Below are positions 52,794 to 60,841 of a stretch of DNA of 64,000 nt, in pieces (position 1 is the first letter of the stretch; each line of letters begins with the position of its first letter). Origin of the DNA: Bacteroidetes bacterium 43-16 (lineage in GTDB: Bacteria; Bacteroidota; Bacteroidia; Chitinophagales; Chitinophagaceae); contig MKTB01000022.1 in assembly GCA_001897525.1 (NCBI GenBank), positions 1-64,000 on the forward strand, in the 5' to 3' direction. The notes under the pieces were generated by a model. That model searched no databases. It saw only the letters and a program-made list of their open reading frames with translations, and had not been told where the DNA came from. The translations under genes and the position numbers were made by a program.

Positions 52794-54611
52794 TTAGTCC
52801 AGTAAATCAACTACGCCATCTTCACCCATTTTGTAATAACGATTAGGCAACCAGCGGCTGTTTTTCATCTTAAGGGAGAATAGCGGCCGGGCACTTAAGG
52901 TCCAGCTTTTTGAATAGTTATTATACAGATCCCCGATCTTAAACACGCTGCCTTTAGGCACGTAAAGAACGGCTGTAGCCAGCTGTGCCCTGAACAGTTC
53001 CGGTGTACCTAATTTTAAATACCGGGGCAACTTCAACATATTGCTGTCCTGCTCATATACATAAGGAATAGCGGCCGCAAACTCTTTTGCCTGCAGGAGC
53101 GAGCTACCATTAGACTGGCGCTCCAGCTCCAGGCGATACAGGCTGTCTTCAGCGGGCAGTATCTTCAGGCTGGCTATCTGTAATTGATATCTATCATCTA
53201 TCCCTTTTCTTACCCAATCGCGGTCTTCATCAAACAATCCTTCATTTTGCTGCTTCATTTGTGTAATGATCAATGTATCCTTAGGCTGTTGAAGCTCCAG
53301 GGGGGAGGTATACTTATAGGCATATTTAAAGTCAGACAGGAGGCTGGAAAGAATAAATACGACAGAGAATAAGCTGATGAGGAAAAGACTGGACAGGCTA
53401 TACCCGATCCATTTATTTCTCCCGGCCGGTTTCCTGATCCTTAATACCAGCCATCTGATGATGATGACAATAGGCAATAAGACGACCAGTATAGAGGCTA
53501 TAAAGAGAATAACGGCCTGGGTTTGTGATTCAAATACCAGGTGCGACAAAGGCCATACGCTGATACCGGCAGTGGAGAAGCCAAACAACAATCCCAGCAA
53601 AGCCAATAGCAAGCCGACCAATATGCTGCCTACAACGAGGATGAGGAAGGCCAGCACCACGTAGGCCAGTATCCGGAACGCGGTAGCAAAAGCCCCCGGG
53701 CGCTCTATATGGGTTGCCGTACCTTTTTCATTTTGCTCTTTGAGGGCAGAGCTGATGTTCTGCACATCTAAACGCTCTCCTTTAAGTTCCATCTTTTCGG
53801 TAAGGGTGCTTGCCTTGGGCAATGCGATCCATAACACAATATAGAGGATGGTCATGATAGGCAGGGCTGCAGTACAGAAGGAGGCGAGGTCGTTCTCGTT
53901 AATGATATTAAAAAAGGCAACACCGATCAATGGAAAAGCAAAGATAAACCTCAGCCATTGTTTGGAGATCCGCAGGTGATAGGACATACCACTGCATACA
54001 CCGCCCAGCAGCTTACCTTCATCGGTCCGGTACCACCTGCGCTTAAGCGAAGTAGTATGGGTAAGGTAAGTAGCCGGTAAGATGATCCATAAGAGGATAT
54101 ACAATAAAACGGTAGTACCGTAGAAGAAGAAACCCAGCGCCATTAATATACGGATCAATACCGGGTCGGCATTGAAATACCTGGCCAGGCCGCTACACAC
54201 CCCACCGAGCACTTTATCGTTCAGGTTCCTCACTAGTTTACCATGAGTAGCTGTATTATTCTCTGCAGCAGCCTCGTCGTATTCTTTACCTGTACCTTCT
54301 GCGGCTTTTGCGCGCAGGGGCTCGTTTTCCTCATAGTGATCTGCGGTCTCCATGGCGATTTGCTCCGGGCTACCCATGATCTTGATTACGGCCTGTACAT
54401 CTTCCGAGGAAATGCTGACTAAGTTTTTGCGTAATTTATCATCAAAAAGCTCGGCGATACGGTCTTCCATATCACTGTAAATATCGGGACCGCCTTCTTC
54501 TTTAATAAAAAATTGCTTCAGCCAGGTCAGGTAAGCGTTTAGCTGCTGATACGCTTCTTCATCGATTGTAATTAATCGTCCGGAAAGATTTATGGTGATT
54601 ACTTTATTCAT
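52794..54611 (-). CDS. Membrane protein with tandem PspC domains
   Basis: This is a 605-residue protein. The N-terminal ~100 residues resemble a soluble regulatory module (EEAYQQLNAYLTWLKQFF). Two PspC domains follow: LNDKVLGGVCSGLARYF and EGKLLGGVCSGMSYHL, each with a membrane helix pair ending in LLWIILP or VLWIALP. Three further helices and an extracytoplasmic C-terminal half (about 440-605) complete it. PspC domains are linked to the phage-shock envelope-stress response, here without PspA. The PadR regulator lies 5 bp upstream on the same transcript, so the membrane protein is probably its target or effector. No enzymatic motif was seen. Confidence 0.85.
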   Translation of the reverse strand: MNKVITINLSGRLITIDEEAYQQLNAYLTWLKQFFIKEEGGPDIYSDMEDRIAELFDDKLRKNLVSISSEDVQAVIKIMGSPEQIAMETADHYEENEPLRAKAAEGTGKEYDEAAAENNTATHGKLVRNLNDKVLGGVCSGLARYFNADPVLIRILMALGFFFYGTTVLLYILLWIILPATYLTHTTSLKRRWYRTDEGKLLGGVCSGMSYHLRISKQWLRFIFAFPLIGVAFFNIINENDLASFCTAALPIMTILYIVLWIALPKASTLTEKMELKGERLDVQNISSALKEQNEKGTATHIERPGAFATAFRILAYVVLAFLILVVGSILVGLLLALLGLLFGFSTAGISVWPLSHLVFESQTQAVILFIASILVVLLPIVIIIRWLVLRIRKPAGRNKWIGYSLSSLFLISLFSVVFILSSLLSDFKYAYKYTSPLELQQPKDTLIITQMKQQNEGLFDEDRDWVRKGIDDRYQLQIASLKILPAEDSLYRLELERQSNGSSLLQAKEFAAAIPYVYEQDSNMLKLPRYLKLGTPELFRAQLATAVLYVPKGSVFKIGDLYNNYSKSWTLSARPLFSLKMKNSRWLPNRYYKMGEDGVVDLLD

Positions 54612-54616
54612 TTTCT

Positions 54617-54949
54617 TTAAGCATTAGCGTTAATAATATTGTTTACCGCAGTACTCATCTGAGTCCAGGTATCATCCAGCGCAACATAAAACTGATCTCC
54701 GTCTTCGGTAAGGGAAAAATATTTCCTGGGCGGACCAGAGGTGCTCTCTTCCCATCTGTACGTGAGCAGGCCTGCATTTTTGAGCCGGGTCAGCAAAGGA
54801 TAAAGGGTACCTTCCAGTATATTCAGGCCAGACATTTTCATTTGCTCCAGGATCTCGGAGGGGTAGACTTCCCGGTCTTTAATAATGGCCAGGATACAAT
54901 ATTCCAGAACACCTTTGCGCATTTGTGATTGTGCATTATCTATATTCAT
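54617..54949 (-). CDS. PadR-family transcriptional regulator
   Basis: This is a 110-residue winged-helix repressor. Segments EYCILAIIKDREVYPSEIL, GTLYPLLTRLKNAGLLTY and GPPRKYFSLTEDG are the characteristic PadR elements, and a short C-terminal helix serves for dimerisation. Its position 5 bp before the PspC gene and just after the TM2 gene suggests it autoregulates this three-gene group. PadR repressors often sense small phenolics, drugs or membrane stress; the ligand here is unknown. Confidence 0.92.
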   Translation of the reverse strand: MNIDNAQSQMRKGVLEYCILAIIKDREVYPSEILEQMKMSGLNILEGTLYPLLTRLKNAGLLTYRWEESTSGPPRKYFSLTEDGDQFYVALDDTWTQMSTAVNNIINANA

Positions 54950-54991
54950 AAGTCACCATTAAAATTGTTCAATATTCATTTATCCTGATTA

Positions 54992-55336
54992 TTAGTTATA
55001 AGTGATGTAATTCCCTTCTTTATCCTTGAAGTTACCGGTCACGATCATGATCAGGTCCACCAGTACCCAGATCCCGAAACCACCAAAAGTGATGATCTGG
55101 AGAATACCGTAGCCTATCTTCCGGTTATAGAAATTATGTAAACCGATCATCCCGCCAAAAAAGCACAGCAGTAAAGTGATGAGCCACTTCTGATCATCGG
55201 TACGGCGTACGACAGGGGAATAGGTATTATTTGTGGGCGGTGCCATCTGGCGCACACCGCAGTTAGGGCAGATCTCCGCGTTCACATGGATGATCTTACC
55301 GCAATCTTTACAATATTTTTCGTTTTCGTGTAACAT
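54992..55336 (-). CDS. TM2-domain protein with N-terminal zinc ribbon
   Basis: This is a 114-residue protein from ATG 55336. Residues 5-30 contain a zinc ribbon (CKDCGKIIHVNAEICPNCG). The TM2 domain with two membrane helices follows (LLLCFFGGMIGLHNFYN and ILQIITFGGFGIWVLVDLI). TM2 proteins are usually found in envelope or stress contexts but their role is not defined. The in-frame Met at 55360 lies inside the promoter and was rejected. It is the first gene of a probable TM2-PadR-PspC unit. Confidence 0.88.
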   Translation of the reverse strand: MLHENEKYCKDCGKIIHVNAEICPNCGVRQMAPPTNNTYSPVVRRTDDQKWLITLLLCFFGGMIGLHNFYNRKIGYGILQIITFGGFGIWVLVDLIMIVTGNFKDKEGNYITYN

Positions 55337-55357
55337 AGTCTTATCAAGTTTATAATG

Positions 55358-55389
55358 CAAAGATATATCCTTTATACAGTACTATGCAA
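55358..55389 (-). promoter_or_regulatory. Promoter of the TM2-PadR-PspC unit
   Basis: On the minus strand TTG (55389-55387), 21 nt, TATCTTTG (55365-55358). It leaves an 18-nt leader before ATG 55336. Confidence 0.65.
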
Positions 55390-55446
55390 TACATAATACT
55401 ATATTTTGCATTTATTTAACAATAAGAAGATTTCCTGATTTAATAC

Positions 55447-55476
55447 CTTGTCCGGGACTAAAAGCCTGTATTTTTG
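55447..55476 (+). promoter_or_regulatory. Promoter of the thioesterase gene
   Basis: CTTG (55447-55450), 18 nt, TATTTTTG (55469-55476). The ATG is 28 bp downstream. Confidence 0.5.
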
Positions 55477-55504
55477 AAGCCCATTATTAACCTTTAATCT
55501 TTTT

Positions 55505-55894
55505 ATGAATTTAGAACAACGCATTGCACAGTCTGAAACCAGGATCTTTAAAGCCGTCTTCCCTAATACAACGAACCATTATGATACTCTTTTCGGAGGT
55601 ACTGCTATGCAATTAATGGATGAAGTAGCTTTTATTGCAGCCACCCGTTTCAGCCGCCAGAAGATGGTAACTGTGAGCAGTGATAAAATTGATTTTAAAA
55701 AACCTATCCCCGGCGGAACCATTATTGAACTGATCGCGAAAGTATCGTATGTGGGCACCAGCAGCCTGAAGGTAAAGACGGAGATATTTATTGAGCAAAT
55801 GTATACCGACCAGAGAGAGAAAGCTGTTTCCGGGGAGTTTACCTTTGTGGCCTTAGACGAGCATAAGCGCCCTGTTAAAGTAATAAAAGAGTAA
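55505..55894 (+). CDS. Hot-dog acyl-CoA thioesterase (YciA-like)
   Basis: This is a 129-residue single hot-dog domain of the YciA/BACH type. The signature is TLFGGTAMQLMDEVAFIAATR (catalytic Asp of the MDE motif), then VSSDKIDFKKPIPGG. It hydrolyses acyl-CoA to free acid and CoA in the cytoplasm; the preferred chain length is unknown. It is monocistronic, with its own promoter and a small terminator hairpin. Confidence 0.9.
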   Translation: MNLEQRIAQSETRIFKAVFPNTTNHYDTLFGGTAMQLMDEVAFIAATRFSRQKMVTVSSDKIDFKKPIPGGTIIELIAKVSYVGTSSLKVKTEIFIEQMYTDQREKAVSGEFTFVALDEHKRPVKVIKE

Positions 55895-55919
55895 GTTCAG
55901 GGTATATAAAACAATATTG

Positions 55920-55940
55920 CAAAAAAGCAGTTGCTTTTTA
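55920..55940 (+). terminator. Small terminator after the thioesterase
   Basis: AAAAAGC (55922-55928), loop AGTT, GCTTTTT (55933-55939). It lies 27 bp after the stop. Confidence 0.6.
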
Positions 55941-55948
55941 AAGCGGTG

Positions 55949-55995
55949 ATCAAATTTGTCCTGTTCTGCGCAGCCTGGATACAGGCAAATTTGAT
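55949..55995 (-). terminator. Hairpin between the thioesterase and the convergent TonB receptor
   Basis: ATCAAATTTG (55949-55958) pairs with CAAATTTGAT (55986-55995), a perfect 10-bp stem with an inner CCTG/CAGG pairing. It lies 43 bp past the receptor stop. Confidence 0.55.
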
Positions 55996-56037
55996 TACTA
56001 TACACCAGGGTCTTTCAGGCTTTCCAGGAAGGTATCC

Positions 56038-58233
56038 CTAGAGCCGTATGCCTAAGGTCAGGTAAAAGCTGCGGCCTTCTCCCGGAATGATTCCCGGCCC
56101 CGGGTAACCTGTTGCCCTGCGGGTAAAATACCTCGCATCTGCTATATTATTTACGGAAGCCTCCAGGAGGTAGCGTTTCCAGTTCATGCTCAGGGAAAAA
56201 TCAAACAGTGCAAAAGCCGGGATAAGCCCGTTCACCCCGCTGTAGCCGCCGTCTTTAGCATTGGTAGCATCTGCAAACTGACGGGATAAATAACTCATTT
56301 GCGCAGTGGCCTTTAAAAACTTGTAGCGCCATTCCAGGCCTGTTTTCCAGTTGACAAAAGGTACATACTCCACCTGGCTTCCTTTCACATTGGGGATAAT
56401 GCTTTTGGTGTATGCAGAATGGGTCAGGGCCAGGTTGTTATACCAGCGCAGCGCTACATTAAAACTATCCCCGGTTCTGAATAAATCCAACACGTCCACT
56501 TCAAAAAAAGATTCCAGGCCGGTCACCTGAGAAGCCCCTATATTGCCTCTTTTGCGCACCACCTGCCCGTTAGGCCGCGCGTAATAGTACTCTCCTATCC
56601 TGTTGCCGTAATATAAATAGAATACACTGATATCAAAACGCACCAGGTCTTTTATCGTACCGCGAATGCCCATATCGGCACTCCAGCCACGCTCATCGCT
56701 GATGTCTTTATCGATTTCAAATGATGGATTTATGGTGCGGATATCGCTGAAGGTTACGGAACGATAGTTCTGGGACAGGTTGCCATAAAGATCAAGCTGA
56801 TCGTTGCAACTATAGTTCAGCCCTAAACCGGCGATAAAGAAGCTCCTCGGGAGTTCCCGGTGCTCTGTGATGCGGTTATCGCTGATAATGCTGTCGCGCA
56901 GGTCCCGAACGACTTCCCGGTATATACCCTGTGCCTGCGTCCTGATCCACTCCCAGCGCATGCCGGGGCTGAGGCTCCAGCGATCGCTCAGTTTAAACCA
57001 TTGCTCGGCAAACAAAGCGACATTGTTGTTGGGCAGGGTATAGTCATTCAGCACTTCTGATCCGGGATCATGGAAGGTAAAATCCCTGGCTCCCGGGTTA
57101 TTGACATTGCCCTGTACGCTTTTACTTTTCCCGTTATAAATACGGATACCGGCCAAAAGATTTTGTGTCTGTGCACCGAGTTGATAACTTTTCACTAACC
57201 GTGATTCGAAGCCCAGGGTATTAAAGTCTCCTTTCAAGAGGTCCCGGGCAGCACCGTTATCGGGCTGGGAAGGCCGGTTAGGCCGGTAACCTAAAGCATA
57301 GCGTTGCGCCATTAAAGCATAGACCTGGGTTTGCAACTTCAGGCCCTGGCTTAACCGGGCATCCCAATGCAGGTTTAAGAGGTTCCACTTTACCTGGAAC
57401 CAGTTCCTGTCCCTGTTGCTCTGCCGGGCATCTTCGGCAAACATACGGTCATCCAGTCCGCCCGGTTGCTGGGAGATATAGTGCAGGCTGGTAATTTCCA
57501 GGCCCAGTCGGTGTCGCTCATTAAGCTGGTAATGAAAATCACCGAATGCATTAAAGGACTCAAAATGACTATTGGGCCGCCAGCCATCACCGCGCTTATA
57601 ATGGGCGTAGGCAAAATAGCTGAATTTACCTATGGTACCGTTTACACTATTATAGGAGCCTAAAAATCCCCAGGAACCTATTGTTTGCTTCAATTCTGCG
57701 GCTATTTTCTTATCGCCTCCGGGCTGCTTCATCCTGAAGTTCAGCAGGCCTCCGAATTGTGTACCGAACTGGAGACTGGCCGCGCCTTTGATCAGTTCAA
57801 TACGGCTGAGCGCATCTGATGGTGGCGTGTAATAGCTTTCGGGATAGCCCAAGGCATCGGCACTGATGTCATAACCATTCTGGCGCACATTAAAGTTGGC
57901 GGTACGGTTGGGGTCCAGGCCCCTGCCGCCTATGCTTAATTGCAGGCCCGAGCCATCGTTCTCAAAAATATTTAAGCCGGTGACTTTGGCATAAACCTGT
58001 CTTGTATTATTGGTCGATTTATTTACGGTAAGCGCTGCTACATCGATCACTTCCGATTTCTTACCTATGGTCAGTTTCATTTCGTCCAGGCTGCGCAGGT
58101 GGCCGAAGTTCCCTTTTTTCTTATCGGTAACGGTAACGCCTTTGATTGTATGAACGACGGTATCAGTTTCCTGTGCCGCAAGGCGCAGCATACCGGTATT
58201 CAGGAGTAAGAGCAGACTTATAAACTGTTTCAT
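56038..58233 (-). CDS. TonB-dependent outer-membrane receptor (FecA/iron type)
   Basis: This is a 731-residue protein with signal peptide, then a plug domain (about 40-170: VTGLNIFENDGSGLQLSIGGRGLDPNRTANF...RIELIKGAASLQFGTQFGG) and a 22-strand barrel ending in the terminal strand RSFYLTLGIRL with C-terminal hydrophobic residues. GRGLDPNRT matches the FecA-type plug. No N-terminal carboxypeptidase-like (SusC) domain is present. It imports a ferric or haem chelate with TonB energy. It is the last gene of the DUF4856-imelysin-HTTM operon and overlaps the HTTM stop by one base. Confidence 0.92.
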   Translation of the reverse strand: MKQFISLLLLLNTGMLRLAAQETDTVVHTIKGVTVTDKKKGNFGHLRSLDEMKLTIGKKSEVIDVAALTVNKSTNNTRQVYAKVTGLNIFENDGSGLQLSIGGRGLDPNRTANFNVRQNGYDISADALGYPESYYTPPSDALSRIELIKGAASLQFGTQFGGLLNFRMKQPGGDKKIAAELKQTIGSWGFLGSYNSVNGTIGKFSYFAYAHYKRGDGWRPNSHFESFNAFGDFHYQLNERHRLGLEITSLHYISQQPGGLDDRMFAEDARQSNRDRNWFQVKWNLLNLHWDARLSQGLKLQTQVYALMAQRYALGYRPNRPSQPDNGAARDLLKGDFNTLGFESRLVKSYQLGAQTQNLLAGIRIYNGKSKSVQGNVNNPGARDFTFHDPGSEVLNDYTLPNNNVALFAEQWFKLSDRWSLSPGMRWEWIRTQAQGIYREVVRDLRDSIISDNRITEHRELPRSFFIAGLGLNYSCNDQLDLYGNLSQNYRSVTFSDIRTINPSFEIDKDISDERGWSADMGIRGTIKDLVRFDISVFYLYYGNRIGEYYYARPNGQVVRKRGNIGASQVTGLESFFEVDVLDLFRTGDSFNVALRWYNNLALTHSAYTKSIIPNVKGSQVEYVPFVNWKTGLEWRYKFLKATAQMSYLSRQFADATNAKDGGYSGVNGLIPAFALFDFSLSMNWKRYLLEASVNNIADARYFTRRATGYPGPGIIPGEGRSFYLTLGIRL

Positions 58234-59591
58234 TATTTTTTCATTGCTTCAAATGGCAGGATCCATGCCTTGTTACAAAAGTTATCTTCCTGTACAGACA
58301 GATCGATCGTGGAATCAATAAACAAACGGCTTCGCCTTCCATTCATCGAAACATAGACCTGTGCATAAACTTCCGGTTTTTGCATCCCGCGCTCCTGGTA
58401 ATGTCGTGCCAGGAAACGGGCGTATTGCAGGATAAAGTCGGGCTGTGTGCTCATCATTTTCTCCTGGTTACGGGTCAGGAAAAGATTGTTGTTTACCCCG
58501 GTTTGCTCACCGCTCACCGCATCTTTTACCACGAACTGGGCATATCCCATTTTCTCCATCAGCATGACGCGCCAGGAGAAACGGTAGCCCTGCTCTGTCC
58601 AGAATAAATTGCCGGGGTACATTAAAAAGCGGAAAGGGAAGAGCAGCTGTAGGGTAAAGAAAAGGAGGAATACAGCTCCTATATATTTTTTTGCATTTGG
58701 CGTAAATCTATAGTCCAGCCCATTGTTACAAACGGGTAAAATACCCGAAGGCAATTTTCGGAACCATCGATCCATTGCAGCGGTGTCAAAGAAGATGAGT
58801 GCTGATACGATCATTACATAAGGGAACATCCCTATAGGAAATAATACGGCTGTCATCAGGTGAAAAATGACTACTGCTGCATATGCCCAGGCCCTGCTGC
58901 GGGAGTATAGCAGCAAAAAAGGAATGCTCAGGTCGTATATCGCACCAAACCAGCTGAATGCATAAGCGGTAGCGGTATGATTAAATAAGTTCCCGATCAA
59001 AGGCAGGTCATTTTTGGCAGGTAACCATAAGCGCAGAGGCATGGCATCCAGCATCCAGTCTGCATTGAGCTTGGCCAGTCCGGCATAAAAATAAATAATT
59101 CCCAGCATCAGCCGGATGCTCCCTGTCGTCCAGCGCGGTACAAAACGCCTGGCAGTTGAGGGTTTCAACCTGTTGTCCAATGCCAGGTTGGCATTGGCGG
59201 GCAAAAAGATCATCAAGAATAAAACCAGGCTGACGAAGTAATAATGGTTGAGGTAATTGGTCGCATCCAGCAATTCTATATAGGTAAAGCTTAAGAAAAG
59301 CAAGACTGCTGCTACGCGGTAAAACAGGCCGAGTGCAAATAATAAAGCGCTTAAGCCGCATATAAAAAACAAAAGGGGCGTATAGTCTCCCCAGCTTTGT
59401 ATCCAGCCGAAACCAAAGTATTTAAAATGGAAAGCCGGGTTAACGTAAAGTTCCGTGATCCAGCCTTTGCTCCAGAAGCGCAGCATACTGAAGAGCAACA
59501 TAAGACCAAAGGCTATCCTGAAAAAGGCTAAGGAAGCCGAATAATGCGGCTTCCTTAAATAAACTATAATAGAGGTTATGCTTTTATGCAA
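58233..59591 (-). CDS. HTTM (vitamin-K-dependent carboxylase-like) membrane protein
   Basis: This is a 452-residue protein with about eight membrane helices in residues 20-310, including SASLAFFRIAFGLML, YLNHYYFVSLVLFLMIFLPANANLALD (split here by features), YFYAGLAKLNADWMLDAMPLRLWL and FPYVMIVSALIFFD. These fit the HTTM domain related to gamma-glutamyl carboxylase. The C-terminal ~130 residues (FSWRVMLMEKMGY...MQKPEVYAQVYVSMNGR) are extracytoplasmic. Its biochemical activity in bacteria is not known. It overlaps the receptor by one base and is 34 bp after the imelysin gene, so it is tied to iron uptake by position. A perfect 11-bp hairpin lies in its first codons. Confidence 0.85.
   Translation of the reverse strand: MHKSITSIIVYLRKPHYSASLAFFRIAFGLMLLFSMLRFWSKGWITELYVNPAFHFKYFGFGWIQSWGDYTPLLFFICGLSALLFALGLFYRVAAVLLFLSFTYIELLDATNYLNHYYFVSLVLFLMIFLPANANLALDNRLKPSTARRFVPRWTTGSIRLMLGIIYFYAGLAKLNADWMLDAMPLRLWLPAKNDLPLIGNLFNHTATAYAFSWFGAIYDLSIPFLLLYSRSRAWAYAAVVIFHLMTAVLFPIGMFPYVMIVSALIFFDTAAMDRWFRKLPSGILPVCNNGLDYRFTPNAKKYIGAVFLLFFTLQLLFPFRFLMYPGNLFWTEQGYRFSWRVMLMEKMGYAQFVVKDAVSGEQTGVNNNLFLTRNQEKMMSTQPDFILQYARFLARHYQERGMQKPEVYAQVYVSMNGRRSRLFIDSTIDLSVQEDNFCNKAWILPFEAMKK
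59529..59557 (-). promoter_or_regulatory. Hairpin within the first codons of the HTTM gene
   Basis: TAAGGAAGCCG (59529-59539) pairs perfectly with CGGCTTCCTTA (59547-59557) around a 7-nt loop, in codons 12-21 of the HTTM gene. Confidence 0.5.
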
Positions 59592-59625
59592 GATTCTTTT
59601 CTTTCAAAGGATGAAGAGGAATGGA

Positions 59626-60768
59626 TTAATCGCCATCATTGTCTACATAGGTAATGGAAATACCGAAAGCGGAAACCATATCTACTTTTAAAGAAGCGAC
59701 TGCTTTTTGCAGCAGGTCATACACACCGAGTATGGCTGCCCTGTTGTTGACCACACCATCCCTTAGGGTACCGTTGACTCCGTTGAGGGCAGTCAATGCC
59801 GCATTCAACTCGGTACTGATTACCTCAGACATCAGTGTCCCGTCATCGTCTTTGGTAGCAATAGCGGCCAGGTAGGTTTTCATCCCCTTACCGCTTTGAC
59901 CACCGTCAAAGCTCTTGCCTTCATAAAACGCGATCACGCTTTGCAAAGCTGTTACTGCCATCGCTTTACCATTTCCGGGTGAGTAATAGGATTCGCAATG
60001 GGTAGGTAAAGGCTGTGCGGTCATGGCCCCTACCGGGTACCCGATCTTCCCGGAGCGCAAAAAGCGTTCATAGTATAATACAAATGCATTGACCATTTTG
60101 GACAAACTTCCTTCTACATCTGTACCGGTAGCATTGATAAAGTCGGTCTGGTAGCTTTGCCATTCGGTATGTACAGCGCTTACTTTCTCCAGCATTTTGG
60201 CAATCACATTATTGAGGTAGCTGATCCTCGCCTGCGCATTGGCATGGGTGGTATAGTAAGCTATAACCGATGCATCGTCCGAGCCAAGACCGTTGAGCAG
60301 GTAGTCTAAAGCCGGGAAGCCTTGCGCATCATAATTATTGAAGGTTTCCAGGTTGTAGTTACCCACGGAAACATTCTGTTCCACTTTTGAAGTTGTAACC
60401 GGGTAAATATTCAGAAAGCTTCTCAGGCTTTGTTTTTCTGCAGGACCAAATTCCAGCATATCTACCTTTTGCCAGCTCAGGTAAGCAACATACCAGCTAT
60501 CTCTTAAAATACTGAGTTTAGCGGCATCGGGAGCAGCCGTAAAACCGGCAGCAGCTTCCTGTAATGCTATTATATCTGTTTTCAAAGCCTGGTAGCCCGG
60601 CAATATGTAATTTGCCGTATAGTTTACAAAAAGGGCTTTCCGGTCCAGGGCCTTGCCATCTGCTTCACCGCCTTTGCTCTTTTTATCGCAGGAAGCGACA
60701 AAGGTGTAGGCGAAAAGCAGGGAAAGGCTGATGATACCCAACAAAATTTTTCGAACATTCCGATTCAT
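59626..60768 (-). CDS. Imelysin-like lipoprotein with altered metal motif
   Basis: This is a 380-residue protein from ATG 60768 with lipobox FVASC followed by Asp-Lys-Lys. The mostly helical body is an imelysin (M75/EfeO-like) domain with the LRDSWYVAYLSWQKVDMLEFGP and GKAMAVTALQSVIAFYEG segments. The canonical GxHxxE metal site reads GFPALDYLL here, replacing His by Pro and Glu by Asp. Imelysins are iron-regulated surface or periplasmic proteins; no protease activity is established. It lies between DUF4856 and HTTM genes in one operon. Confidence 0.88.
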   Translation of the reverse strand: MNRNVRKILLGIISLSLLFAYTFVASCDKKSKGGEADGKALDRKALFVNYTANYILPGYQALKTDIIALQEAAAGFTAAPDAAKLSILRDSWYVAYLSWQKVDMLEFGPAEKQSLRSFLNIYPVTTSKVEQNVSVGNYNLETFNNYDAQGFPALDYLLNGLGSDDASVIAYYTTHANAQARISYLNNVIAKMLEKVSAVHTEWQSYQTDFINATGTDVEGSLSKMVNAFVLYYERFLRSGKIGYPVGAMTAQPLPTHCESYYSPGNGKAMAVTALQSVIAFYEGKSFDGGQSGKGMKTYLAAIATKDDDGTLMSEVISTELNAALTALNGVNGTLRDGVVNNRAAILGVYDLLQKAVASLKVDMVSAFGISITYVDNDGD

Positions 60769-60784
60769 AATATATAATTTAGGA

Positions 60785-60822
60785 ATCAGCAACAAGGAAC
60801 ATCGGCGCTCCTTGTTGCTGAT
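60785..60822 (-). promoter_or_regulatory. Strong intercistronic hairpin between DUF4856 and imelysin genes
   Basis: ATCAGCAACAAGGA (60785-60798) pairs perfectly with TCCTTGTTGCTGAT (60809-60822), a 14-bp stem with a 10-nt loop and no T run. It lies 20 bp past the DUF4856 stop. It likely stabilises the first message or marks an RNase cut. Confidence 0.6.
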
Positions 60823-60841
60823 CATTTAACCTGGTTAAAGA

